A model generated the notes under the pieces. That model was given only the letters and a program-made list of their open reading frames with translations. It was not told the DNA's origin and made no database searches. From contig NZ_CP039292.1 in NCBI RefSeq assembly GCF_004798665.1, positions 1,116,001 through 1,180,000 of the forward strand: DNA of 64,000 bases, in the 5' to 3' direction. Numbering within the stretch: position 1 is the stretch's first letter; each line of letters begins with the position of its first letter. Below, one piece after another: positions 53,282 through 61,412 of the stretch. The DNA is from Actinomyces procaprae (GTDB lineage: Bacteria; Actinomycetota; Actinomycetes; Actinomycetales; Actinomycetaceae). The translations under genes and the position numbers were made by a program.

Positions 53282-54103
53282 CTATTGCATCCTGCGCGGC
53301 AGCGGCAGAACCAGCGGGGTGTCCGTGAGCGGGTCCGGGGTCACGTGCACCTCCAGGCCGAACACCGCCTGCACCAGCTGTGGGGTGATCACCTCCTGCG
53401 GCGCCCCATTGGCCATGATGCGGCCCGAGCGCATGGCGATGATCCGATCCGCGTAGCGGCACGCCTGGTTCAAGTCGTGCAGGACCGCCACGATCGTGGT
53501 GCCCAGCTCGGCGTTCAGCTCCCGGCACAGCTCCATCACTTCCACCTGGTGGGCCAGATCCAGGTAGGTGGTGGGCTCGTCCAGTAGCAACACGTCGGTG
53601 CGCTGCGCCAGCGCCATCGCGATCCACACCCGCTGCCGCTGCCCTCCCGACAGGGAGGCAACCCGCCTGCGGGCCAGGCCGGTCACCTGAGTGCGCTCCA
53701 TCGCCTCCGCCACCGCCTGGTCGTCCTGCCTGGACCACTGGTGCAGCAGCGACTGGTAGGGGTAGCGGCCGCGGGCCACCAGCTCATGCACGGTAATGCC
53801 GGTGGGGGCGATCGAGGACTGGGCGAGCATGCCGACCTTCCGGGCGAAGGACTTCGGGCGGATACCCGCCGCGTCCTCCCCGTTCAGCAGCACCTGGCCG
53901 GAGTCGGGGGCCAGCACCCGGCTGAGGGCGCGCAGCAGCGTGGACTTCCCGCAGGCGTTCGGGCCGACGATCATCGTTACCTCGCCCGGCTCGACCCGGA
54001 CGGTCAGTTCGTCGATGACCGGGTGCTCGGGGTGGTAGGACAGGCATACGCCCCGGGTCTGGAGCACGCTCCGGCCCGGGGCGGTCTCGGCCATGGTCTG
54101 CAC
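53282..54103 (-). CDS. Iron-siderophore/haem ABC importer ATPase (FecE/FepC type)
   Basis: ATPase of 273 residues powering iron-chelate uptake. Walker A is GPNACGKSTLLRAL (with Ala-Cys in place of the usual Gly-Ser), the Q-loop is GMLAQSSIAP, the signature is LSGGQRQRVWIAMAL, and Walker B is DVLLLDEPTTYLDL, typical of the family. The start is GTG 54103, with ATG 54094 as an alternative. It lies 33 bases after the binding-protein gene and forms one transcript with it. The two permeases are on the other strand. Confidence 0.93.
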   Translation of the reverse strand: MQTMAETAPGRSVLQTRGVCLSYHPEHPVIDELTVRVEPGEVTMIVGPNACGKSTLLRALSRVLAPDSGQVLLNGEDAAGIRPKSFARKVGMLAQSSIAPTGITVHELVARGRYPYQSLLHQWSRQDDQAVAEAMERTQVTGLARRRVASLSGGQRQRVWIAMALAQRTDVLLLDEPTTYLDLAHQVEVMELCRELNAELGTTIVAVLHDLNQACRYADRIIAMRSGRIMANGAPQEVITPQLVQAVFGLEVHVTPDPLTDTPLVLPLPRRMQ

Positions 54104-54136
54104 GGCGTTCCCGCTACCGCTCGTGAGCGACGACGC

Positions 54137-55195
54137 TCACTTCACCGTGGCGCTGACGGCGTCCAGGACGAAGCGGGCCGCCGTCGGGCCGGCGTTGAGG
54201 TAGAAGGGGTCGTCCTCCACCTGCACGACCTGGTCGGCCTGCACGGCAGACAGCGTCGGCCACAACGACATGCCGGTCAGCTCGGAGGCGTCCCCGCCCT
54301 GTACGCCGAACAGGATCCAGTCGGCGTCGGCCTGGTCGAGCTGCTCCTCGGAGATGTCGATGGAAGTGTCATCGGTGAAGGTCTGCGTGTCCGGGCGGGC
54401 CACGCCCATGTCGGCCAGCACCGAGCCGGCGAAGGAGACGGCCCCGAAGATGCGGGTGCGGTCGCCGTTCTTGCGCAGCAGGGACACGGTCACGTTGTCG
54501 GCGATGTCCTCGCCGGCGGAAGCGGCGTCGGCATGGAAGGACTCCATCCACGCCTGGGCCGTTTCCGGCTTGCCCAGGGCGTCTGCCAGCAGCAGGAAGT
54601 CCTGCTTCCAGTACTGGCCGGTGCCCTGTGTGGCCACGGTCGGGGCGATCTCGCTCAGTGAGCCGTACAGGGACTCGGCGTCCTTGCCCGCGATATTCAT
54701 CAGGATCAGGTCGGGAGAGAGATTTGCGATCGCCTCCACGCTCGGCTCGGTGCGCGAGCCCACGTCGGTGATCGCCGCCAGGGCGTCGGCGTCGTCGGGG
54801 AAGGCGGTAGGCAGGTAGTCGGGGACGGTGCCGGCGCCGTCCCCGGAGGTGGCGCCGACCGGAACGACGCCGAGGGTCAGGGCGGCGTCCAGCTGGCCGG
54901 TGGAGATGATCACGACCCGCTCGGGCGCGGCCTCGACGGTGGTTTCGCCCAGGAAGTGGGTGACAGTGCGGGGGAAGACGTCGTCGCCCTGACCGGAGCC
55001 CATGCCTTCGGGAATGGTGGTGGGGACGACGGCGTCGGCCGCGGCGGTGCCGACCGTGTCGGTGGCCCCGGCGGAGGCTGCGGAGGAGCCGGTGGCGGTG
55101 GAGGTCGTGGAGCCGGAGCAGGCGGCGATGACGGGAACGGCGACGGCTGCGCCGAGCACGCCCAGGGCGGTGCGGCGCGAGAACAGAGAACTCAT
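54137..55195 (-). CDS. Iron-siderophore substrate-binding lipoprotein (FecB/FepB type)
   Basis: Extracytoplasmic binding protein of 352 residues. The signal SRRTALGVLGAAVAVPVIAAC has a twin-arginine-like RR and a lipobox ending at Cys26, so it is a lipid-anchored protein. A Ser/Thr/Ala-rich linker follows. The body has the family's paired domains (VVIISTGQLDAALTLGVVPVGA; EAIANLSPDLILMNIAG). The ATG at 55195 touches a DtxR-like box and has almost no 5' leader. It is divergent from the permeases at 55220. Confidence 0.92.
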   Translation of the reverse strand: MSSLFSRRTALGVLGAAVAVPVIAACSGSTTSTATGSSAASAGATDTVGTAAADAVVPTTIPEGMGSGQGDDVFPRTVTHFLGETTVEAAPERVVIISTGQLDAALTLGVVPVGATSGDGAGTVPDYLPTAFPDDADALAAITDVGSRTEPSVEAIANLSPDLILMNIAGKDAESLYGSLSEIAPTVATQGTGQYWKQDFLLLADALGKPETAQAWMESFHADAASAGEDIADNVTVSLLRKNGDRTRIFGAVSFAGSVLADMGVARPDTQTFTDDTSIDISEEQLDQADADWILFGVQGGDASELTGMSLWPTLSAVQADQVVQVEDDPFYLNAGPTAARFVLDAVSATVK

Positions 55196-55213
55196 GCGGT
55201 GAGGCTATCCTAA
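55195..55213. promoter_or_regulatory. DtxR/IdeR-like iron-regulator box
   Basis: The 19 bases agree with the DtxR/IdeR consensus TTAGGTTAGGCTAACCTAA at 15 positions (mismatches at positions 2, 3, 7 and 14). The box lies between the divergent start codons of the binding-protein and permease genes, which are only 24 bases apart. It would cover the start sites of both transcripts. Confidence 0.6.
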
Positions 55214-55219
55214 AGAACT

Positions 55220-56236
55220 GTGTTCCGTGCAAGTGGTCTCCGTCCCCTCGCCCTGGACGCGGGGGCGCTGTGCGGCGGCCTCGCCGTGCTGGCCGCCCTG
55301 TGCCTGCTCAGCCTCGCCGTCGGCTCCCGGCCACTCGCCCTCGCCGAGGCCTGGGAGGGAGTGCGCGCCCACGACGACTCGATCGCATCCCTCATCGTGT
55401 GGCGGCTGCGCCTGCCCCGCACCCTCCTGGCGGTCGTAACCGGCGCCGCCCTGGCCGTCGCCGGGGTGGTTATGCAGGCGCTGACCCGCAACCCCCTGGC
55501 CGAGCCCGGAATCCTCGGCGTCAACGCCGGCGCCTCCCTGGCGGTGGTGCTGTCCGTCTGGCTCGGCGGCATCACCACCGTATCCGGCTATCTCTGGTTC
55601 GCCTTCGCCGGGGCGGCACTGGCCGCCGCCCTGGTCCAGCTCATGGCCCGCCGCAGCCGTGAGGCCGGCCCGACCCGCCTGGTCCTGGCCGGCATCGCCC
55701 TGGGGGCCAGCCTGAACGCCATCACCGGCACCATCACCTTGTACGACACGAGTGCCTTCGACTCCTACCGCTTCTGGGTGGTGGGCGCCCTCGAGGGCCG
55801 CGACGCGACCCTGCTGGCCTGGGTGACCCCGTTCCTCGCCGCCGGGCTCGCCCTGGCCCTCGCCTCCGGGCACACCCTCAACATCATGGCTCTGGGCGAG
55901 GAGCAGGCCGCCGCGCTCGGCGCCCGGCTGGGGCGGGCCCGGGCACTCGCCCTGGCCGCCATCACGCTGCTGTGCGGGGCGGCGACGGCGGCAGTGGGTC
56001 CCATCTCCTTCGTCGGGCTGGTGGTTCCCCATGTGCTGCGGCTGGTCATGGGCGCTGACCAGCGGCGGCTGCTGGCCGCATCCCTGGTGGCCGGGCCGAT
56101 ACTGCTGCTGGCCGCGGACATCTTGGGACGCGTCCTGATCCGCCCCGACGAGCTTGAGGCCGGCGTGGTCACCGCCTTTCTGGGCGGCCCCGTACTACTG
56201 GCCATGGTGCTGCGACGCGGGGAGGCGACCCGGTGA
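55220..56236 (+). CDS. FecCD-family iron-chelate ABC permease 1
   Basis: Membrane subunit of 338 residues with about ten helices. Characteristic motifs are RLPRTLLAVVTGAALAVAGVVMQ, NPLAEPGILGVNAGASLAVV and GPISFVGLVVPHVLRL. The start is a GTG at 55220, only 24 bases from the divergent binding-protein ATG; upstream sequence lacks a ribosome binding site. It overlaps the second permease by four bases (GTGA). With permease 2, the ATPase and the binding protein it completes one iron-chelate importer. Confidence 0.93.
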   Translation: MFRASGLRPLALDAGALCGGLAVLAALCLLSLAVGSRPLALAEAWEGVRAHDDSIASLIVWRLRLPRTLLAVVTGAALAVAGVVMQALTRNPLAEPGILGVNAGASLAVVLSVWLGGITTVSGYLWFAFAGAALAAALVQLMARRSREAGPTRLVLAGIALGASLNAITGTITLYDTSAFDSYRFWVVGALEGRDATLLAWVTPFLAAGLALALASGHTLNIMALGEEQAAALGARLGRARALALAAITLLCGAATAAVGPISFVGLVVPHVLRLVMGADQRRLLAASLVAGPILLLAADILGRVLIRPDELEAGVVTAFLGGPVLLAMVLRRGEATR

Positions 56237-57390
56237 ACACGGCCCCGCACCGCGCAGGCAATCCCGAATTCCCGGGCGGGCCGACCGCGCCGCCCTCCGA
56301 CGTCGTCGCCAGGCGCTCGAAGCCCCCCTCCGCGGCCGGGCCGCCGTCCGGGCACCTGCTGCTGCACCCGGGCCGCGGCCGCAGCCTGCTGCTGCGTCGG
56401 CGCGCCCTGACCGTGACGACGGCGCTGCTGGCCGTGGCCATCGGGGCGGGCGCCTACACCCTGCTGACCGGCGCCTACGAGCTTCCCGCCTCCGACGCCC
56501 TGCGCGTCCTGGTCGGCGGCGGCAGTGATCTGGACCGGTTCATCGTGCTGGGGCAGCGCCTGCCCCGGCTCGTCTCCGCCGCCCTGATCGGCGCCATGCT
56601 GGCGCTGTCGGGCGCCCTCTTCCAGAGCCTGTCCAGGAACCCGCTCGGCAGCCCTGACATCGTCGGCTTCACCACCGGTGCCACCACTGGGGGCCTGCTG
56701 GTCATCCTCGTATCCGCCGCCTCCTCAACCGCCACCATCGCACTGGGCACCACCATCGGCGGATTCGCCACCGCCGCGGTGGTGGTGCTCGCGGCGCGCA
56801 GGCGCGGGGGAGTCGGTGAGAACCTGGTGCTCGCCGGCGTCGCCCTGTCCCAGACGCTGTCTGCACTCAACGACTACCTGCTCTCGCGTGCCACTATCCA
56901 GCAGGCAGAGGTGGCGCGCGCCTGGCAGTACGGCTCACTGAACGCCATCACCTGGGCGCAGGTGCGTCCGCTGGCGGCGGCCGCGGTGGTACTGCTTCCA
57001 CTGGCGGCGTGGTTCGGGCGGCCTGCCGCCGCCCTGGAGCTGGGTGACGACGCCGCCACCTCCCTCGGGCTCGGCGTGGGGCGGGTGCGCGCCGCCATGG
57101 TCGGCTACGGGGTGGTTCTTGCGGCGGTGTGCGTATCCGTGGCCGGCCCCATCGGATTCCTGGCACTGGCCGCCCCCCAGCTGGCGCAGCGGCTGGCCCG
57201 TACGGCGGGGCTGACGCTGTCCGTATCCGCCGCCATGGGGACCGCCCTGCTGGTGGTCGCCGACCTGGCTGCGCAGCGGCTACTGGCGCCCTTCCAGATC
57301 CCCGTCGGGCTGCTGGCCGCGGCCTGCGGCGGGGTGTACCTCATGTGGCTGCTGGGGCTGCGCGCACCAGCCGCACCTGGGCGGCCTTGA
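56233..57390 (+). CDS. FecCD-family iron-chelate ABC permease 2
   Basis: Partner permease of 385 residues. A hydrophilic, Pro/Arg-rich N-terminal stretch of about 55 residues precedes the first helix (TVTTALLAVAIGAGAYTLLT). It has RLPRLVSAALIGAMLALSGALFQ, NPLGSPDIVGFTTGATTGGL and GPIGFLALAAPQLAQRLA. Its last 50 bases overlap the 3' end of the modB-modC fusion on the opposite strand, so their transcripts are partly antisense. Confidence 0.93.
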   Translation: MNTAPHRAGNPEFPGGPTAPPSDVVARRSKPPSAAGPPSGHLLLHPGRGRSLLLRRRALTVTTALLAVAIGAGAYTLLTGAYELPASDALRVLVGGGSDLDRFIVLGQRLPRLVSAALIGAMLALSGALFQSLSRNPLGSPDIVGFTTGATTGGLLVILVSAASSTATIALGTTIGGFATAAVVVLAARRRGGVGENLVLAGVALSQTLSALNDYLLSRATIQQAEVARAWQYGSLNAITWAQVRPLAAAAVVLLPLAAWFGRPAAALELGDDAATSLGLGVGRVRAAMVGYGVVLAAVCVSVAGPIGFLALAAPQLAQRLARTAGLTLSVSAAMGTALLVVADLAAQRLLAPFQIPVGLLAAACGGVYLMWLLGLRAPAAPGRP

Positions 57391-59521
57391 TCACCGCCGT
57401 CACCGGTCGGCCCGGACACAGCCCCAGCTCCGCGACCGCCCCCGCCGTGAGCAGGGCGCGTAGCGCCTGCCCGTCGCCCAGCTCCAGCACGACCGCCACC
57501 AGGCCCTGATCTCCGCCTACCTCGCGCACCGTGGCTCGCAGTGCATTGCGGGGACTGCCTGCCGGCGCGCCGCCCACCGCGGATTCCTCCGTGGACTCCT
57601 CCGCAGGCGCCGACTCACGTGTGTAGACGGCGACCGCCTCGGGCGGAAACAGTGCCGACGCCGGTGCGCCGGCATGGAAGCCCGCGCGGTCTGAGGCCTC
57701 CTCCAGCGGTGCCGCGACCACCTCGATCCCGTCTCGCAGGCGCAGGCGTGGCTGTTCGGGGCTGCCGGCCAGGATGCCGCGCAGTAGCGTCGTCCCGGTC
57801 AGCCGGGCGGTGAAGGCGCTCGCCGGGGCGGCCAGCACCCGGGTGGCCGGCCCGCACTCGACCACCCGGCCACCCTCCAGCACGGCCACGTCGTCGGCCA
57901 GGGCCGCCACCTCCGCCACGTCATGAGTGACCAGCAGGATGGTCAGCCCGTCGTGGGCGGCGCGGCGGGCCACTAGGAGGCGCAGTTCCTGACGGGCGCC
58001 GACGTCGACGGCAGCGGTCGGCTCATCTAGCACCAGCACCGCCGGGCGGGTGGCCAGGGCGCGGGCCAGTGCCACCCGTGCCGCCTGGCCGCCTGAGAGC
58101 TCGCCCGCGCGGCGTCCCGCCAAATGCGCGGCTCCGACCGCGGCGAGCTCCGCCCGGGCCAGCCGCCGGGCGGCGGCGCGGGAGGCGCCCCGGCAGCGTG
58201 GACCGAAGGCCACGTTGTCCAGAACCGACATGTGCGTGAACATGCCCGGCGCCTGGGACAACAGGGCCACATCGCGCCGCCCGGCAGGAACGAAGCCGGC
58301 CGCGCCGTCGACCACCTGCCCCCCAATGCGCACCTCACCCTCGGAGGCATCCAGCAGCCCGGCGACCACGGCGCACACGGTCGACTTCCCCGAGCCGTTA
58401 GGGCCGATAAGGGCCAGGGTACGGCCCGCCGGGATACTCAGGTCCACGGCGACGTCCCGCTCAGCCTCAGTGAAGCGCACGCGTACTGACCGCCCGTGCG
58501 GCGACGGCGTAGCGGCGGGCATCCCCGGGGGTGGTGGCGAAAGCCGCGCGGCGGGGACGTCGTCGGGCACGGCCCGGCCGCCGCCGGGGGACTCGGAGGA
58601 GACGATGCCGCGGATGGCCGACCCGAACTGCACCAGGCGCTGGGCGAACGCCCCCCAGCGCACGCCGGTCGCGGCGACCACCAGGAACGACGCCATGATC
58701 AGCACCACCGCCAGCGCAAGAGCGGTGGGGGTGTCTGACTCGCGCTCGAGGTAGACCGCCAGCGGCACGGTGCGGGTAACGCCCTCGCGGGAGCCCGCGA
58801 AGGCGATGGTGGCACCGAACTCTCCCAGACTGCGTCCCAGCGCCAGGGCCGTACCACGAGCCAGGGCGGGGGCGGCCAGCGGCAGGGTGATCCGGGCCAG
58901 CACCGTCGTCGGGCCTGCGCCGAGCGTGCGGGCGGTCGCCTCGGGGCGGGTGTCGCGTGAACGCAGCGCCGCCTCCAGGGTGACCACCAGGTAGGGCATG
59001 GAGACAAACACCTGCGCAATCACCACGGCGGCGGTAGTGAAGGCCACCTGGACGCCGATCCGCTCCAGGAGGGGACCAAGCAGGCCGCGCTTGCCCAGCG
59101 CGGCAAGCAGCGCAGTCCCGGCCACCACCGGGGGCATGGTCATGGGAAGCACGGCCAGCACGCGGGCCACGCGCACCCCGGGCCACTCCTGGGCGAGCAC
59201 AATCGCCAGCGGCACCCCCAGCACCACCGAGATGATGGTCGCCAGGGAGCAGGTGCGCAGTGACAGGCTCAACGCCAGGCGGGCGGAGTCGGAGGCGAGC
59301 AGGACGGGCAGCTGCGTCCAGGCCACGCGGGTACCCAGGCCAAAGAAGGGCAGCAGCATCGCGCAGGCGCCGATGACAGCCGGCAGTACGACAACCGCCG
59401 GCAGACGGGTACGTGCGGCGCGGGAACGCGCACGGGCCCGGGCGGAGCGTGCTCCCGCACGCGCCCCGGATGCGGACCGCCGTGCAGCCTGGCGGCGGGA
59501 ATCGGCCGCTGCCCGAGTCAC
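57341..59521 (-). CDS. modBC: Molybdate ABC transporter permease-ATPase fusion
   Basis: ModB and ModC fused in one 726-residue protein. After an Arg/Ala-rich start, residues ~45-290 are the permease, with the EAA loop RTLGAGPTTVLARITLPLAAPAL (near 205) and GRSLGEFGATIAFAG. A linker of ~60 Pro/Ser-rich residues follows. The ATPase (from ~350) has Walker A GPNGSGKSTVCAVV, signature LSGGQAARVALARAL and Walker B LVLDEPTAAVDV. A C-terminal TOBE/Mop-like domain completes ModC. The ATG overlaps the modA stop. The fusion is intact and in frame. Confidence 0.93.
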   Translation of the reverse strand: MTRAAADSRRQAARRSASGARAGARSARARARSRAARTRLPAVVVLPAVIGACAMLLPFFGLGTRVAWTQLPVLLASDSARLALSLSLRTCSLATIISVVLGVPLAIVLAQEWPGVRVARVLAVLPMTMPPVVAGTALLAALGKRGLLGPLLERIGVQVAFTTAAVVIAQVFVSMPYLVVTLEAALRSRDTRPEATARTLGAGPTTVLARITLPLAAPALARGTALALGRSLGEFGATIAFAGSREGVTRTVPLAVYLERESDTPTALALAVVLIMASFLVVAATGVRWGAFAQRLVQFGSAIRGIVSSESPGGGRAVPDDVPAARLSPPPPGMPAATPSPHGRSVRVRFTEAERDVAVDLSIPAGRTLALIGPNGSGKSTVCAVVAGLLDASEGEVRIGGQVVDGAAGFVPAGRRDVALLSQAPGMFTHMSVLDNVAFGPRCRGASRAAARRLARAELAAVGAAHLAGRRAGELSGGQAARVALARALATRPAVLVLDEPTAAVDVGARQELRLLVARRAAHDGLTILLVTHDVAEVAALADDVAVLEGGRVVECGPATRVLAAPASAFTARLTGTTLLRGILAGSPEQPRLRLRDGIEVVAAPLEEASDRAGFHAGAPASALFPPEAVAVYTRESAPAEESTEESAVGGAPAGSPRNALRATVREVGGDQGLVAVVLELGDGQALRALLTAGAVAELGLCPGRPVTAVIKAAQVRLVRAAPAAT

Positions 59522-60375
59522 TGGCCGGTGGGGGCGCCGAAGCCGTGGGCGGCCAGGACTGCCTGCCCGGCGTCGGACAGGACCAGGTCGACGAAGGCCT
59601 GGGCGGTCTCAGCATTCACGGTGTCCCGCGTGAGCGCGATCGGGTAGTGGTTGACGACGTCGTTGTCAGGCAGGGCGATGACTTCGACGGCGTCGCCGGC
59701 GTCGGCGGCATCGGTGGCGTAGACGATGCCGGCGTCGGCCTCTCCGGATTCCACCTTGCCGCGCACATCTGTGACCTTCTGTTCCTCGGAGGCGGGCGCC
59801 AGCGTGATCCCGAGCTGCTTGGCGAGTGCGCGGGTGGCCTCGCCGCAGGGCACCTCCGGGGCGCAGACGACGAGGTCCGCGCCGTCCAGTGAACCGTCGT
59901 CGATCCCGGTGACGCCTGCGGGGTTGCCGGCGGGGACGATGAGGGTGAGCACGTTGGTGGCGAACTCGGTCTGGTCATCCACGAGGGACTGCGAGGCGGC
60001 GGCGTCCATGGTGGAGTTGTTGGCGGTGGCGAGCACGTCCGCGGTCGCGCCTTCTGCCAGCGCGGTGACCAGGTCTTGTGATCCTTGGAAGTCGAAGGTG
60101 ACGGAGGCGCTCGGGTTGGCCTCCTGGAAGTCCGCGGCGATCTCCTCGAATGTGTCCTGGAGGGAGGCTGCGGCGAGTACGACGATCTCTCCGGATAACC
60201 CGTCGGCTGTGGCCGAGGCGGGGGCGGCGTCCGTGCCGGTGGGGGAGCCGGAGGTGGCGGAGGGGATGGGGGCGACGCAGGCGGCGAGCGAGAGTGAGGC
60301 GACCAGGGCGGCCGCGCCCAGCGCCATTCGTCGTGTCGGGTATGCCGCGGGTGCGGCCTGACGGGGTCGGTGCAT
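59518..60375 (-). CDS. modA: Molybdate-binding lipoprotein ModA
   Basis: Binds molybdate outside the membrane; 285 residues. The signal MALGAAALVASLSLAAC has a lipobox Cys and an upstream RR pair. The mature part has EIVVLAAASLQDTFEEIAADFQ, DFQGSQDLVTALAEGATADVLATANNST (located near residues 95-120) and GIVYATDAADAGD, all conserved in ModA. ATG 60375 has AAAGGA six bases upstream. Molybdenum supplied here would feed the molybdopterin cofactor of the nitrate reductase encoded next door. Confidence 0.94.
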   Translation of the reverse strand: MHRPRQAAPAAYPTRRMALGAAALVASLSLAACVAPIPSATSGSPTGTDAAPASATADGLSGEIVVLAAASLQDTFEEIAADFQEANPSASVTFDFQGSQDLVTALAEGATADVLATANNSTMDAAASQSLVDDQTEFATNVLTLIVPAGNPAGVTGIDDGSLDGADLVVCAPEVPCGEATRALAKQLGITLAPASEEQKVTDVRGKVESGEADAGIVYATDAADAGDAVEVIALPDNDVVNHYPIALTRDTVNAETAQAFVDLVLSDAGQAVLAAHGFGAPTGQ

Positions 60376-60526
60376 GGCGGGTCCTTTCGGGGCGTGAGCG
60401 TTTGCGAGGCCGTGGCGCATGGCGTCGGGTGGCCCCCCGGGAGTTTCCGCGGCCCGGCGGCGCAGGAGCGTCGTCGGGCCGGGCTCCACCGGCGAGGCTA
60501 CCGGCAACCGGTAACCGGCATCCGTG

Positions 60527-60604
60527 CCGAGGTCGGTAGATCTTACGTACTGAGGTCGGTAGTTGTTACGTACTGAGGTCGGTAGTTGTTACGTGCCGAG
60601 ATCG
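60527..60604 (-). repeat. 23-bp tandem repeat array 3
   Basis: Three full units start at 60527, 60550 and 60573, with a partial at 60596. Plus-strand core C[CT]GAGGTCGGTAG, followed by TTGTTACGT or ATCTTACGT. It has the same orientation as array 2 and is inverted relative to array 4. It lies 151 bases upstream of the modA start. Confidence 0.93.
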
Positions 60605-60691
60605 ACCTCGAGCTGCCCGTATTTGATTCATCCGCACCATAAACAAACAAGTGCGATGCACCGTCAGCCCTTCAGGCTCCGCTAGTAGTAC

Positions 60692-60730
60692 AGGCTCTTC
60701 GTGTTTGGGGGTGTGGTGGTTGTGGTGGGG
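60692..60730 (-). repeat. Dispersed intergenic block, copy B (partial, inverted)
   Basis: Reads GGCTCTTCGTGTTTGGGG then GTGTGGTGG on the plus strand, the reverse of the end of the block at 40523-40597. It lies just before the 20-bp periodic element. Confidence 0.6.
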
Positions 60731-60737
60731 TGGGGGT

Positions 60738-60877
60738 GTCTGCTGCGCCGGTTGGGCGTTAACAACGCTACTTAACGCTCTGCTGCATACCTCGGAGCCC
60801 TTCAGGAGACGGTCAACTGGCGTTGTTAACCCCGAAGTGGCGTTGCAGACGGTGAAGTGGCGTTGCAGATGAACCCG
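60738..60877. repeat. 20-bp periodic palindromic element, copy B
   Basis: Seven consecutive 20-bp blocks starting at 60738, 60758, 60778, 60798, 60818, 60838 and 60858. Block 4 begins CCCTTCAGGAGACGGTCAAC and blocks 5-7 begin TGGCGTTG, matching the same positions of copy A at 39931-40080. The left blocks are more diverged, but block 1 keeps GTCTGCTGCGCCGGTT. Confidence 0.85.
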
Positions 60878-60916
60878 CTTCCAGGCGCCGGGGTGAGCAG
60901 GCAGGCACTTGCGCCG

Positions 60917-60990
60917 CGGTGAGCCGGCAGGCTCACCAGGCCCCTGAACCCGCAGCACGTCGGCCACCACACCCACCAGCATGAACAGCC
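60917..60990 (+). repeat. Dispersed intergenic block, copy C
   Basis: Begins GGTGAGCCGGCAGGCTCACC and ends CGGCCACCACACCCACC, matching both ends of the block at 40523-40597 with a diverged middle. Its first part is itself a small palindrome (GGTGAGCC...GGCTCACC). Confidence 0.65.
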
Positions 60991-61170
60991 GGCCCGGGTG
61001 GCCCGGTGGGGCTGTTCGCGGATGCGGGCTTGGTGCATACGACGCGGCCCGGCACCCGGTCGACGCCGCCCGGGAGGGCATCTTCGGCGGCCAGTCCGCA
61101 TCCCGGAGGTGTATCCCGCCGGCGTCGACGACCGCCCCGCCGACGGCGAGAGCATCCTTGCCCGCCCGAG

Positions 61171-61200
61171 AACACCACGCCCACAAACACGAAGATCCTC
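61171..61200 (+). repeat. Dispersed intergenic block, copy D (partial)
   Basis: Reads ACCACGCCCACAAACACGAA, close to the end of the block at 40523-40597. GGAGGAGCA follows at 61208, as GGAGGAGCATGCG follows the copy at 40.5 kb. Confidence 0.55.
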
Positions 61201-61224
61201 TTTTGTCGGAGGAGCACGCAACTT

Positions 61225-61377
61225 CTACCGACCTCGGTACGTAACAACTACCGACCTCGGTACGTAACAACTACCGATCTCGGTACGTAAGATCTACCGA
61301 CCTCGGTACGTAACAACTACCGATCTCGGTACGTAAGATCTACCGATCTCGGTACGTAACAACTACCGATCTCGGTG
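61225..61377 (+). repeat. 23-bp tandem repeat array 4
   Basis: Six full units start at 61225, 61248, 61271, 61294, 61317 and 61340, with a 15-base partial at 61363. Core CTACCGA[CT]CTCGGTACG, then TAACAA or TAAGAT; the two tail types are interspersed. Same orientation as array 1. The array ends 35 bases before the narI stop and lies downstream of narI. Confidence 0.95.
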
Positions 61378-61412
61378 GGGGGACGGGAGTGGGAGTAGGA
61401 GTAGGTGGTTGG

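Larger units (their letters stand above)
60376..61412. other. 1-kb repeat-rich gap between modA and narI
   Basis: No convincing gene was found. Two inverted 23-bp arrays (60527-60604 and 61225-61377) frame a 620-base interior with a 20-bp periodic palindromic element (60738-60877) and three or four copies of a dispersed block (60692-60730, 60917-60990, 61171-61200). Frames here depend on the repeats and have no ribosome binding sites. AAAGGA at 60382-60387 belongs to modA. Confidence 0.75.

Noticed and set aside
60566..61270. Minus-strand frame spanning the modA-narI gap
   Set aside because: Both ends are made of 23-bp repeats and the middle of shared blocks; no ribosome binding site or family.
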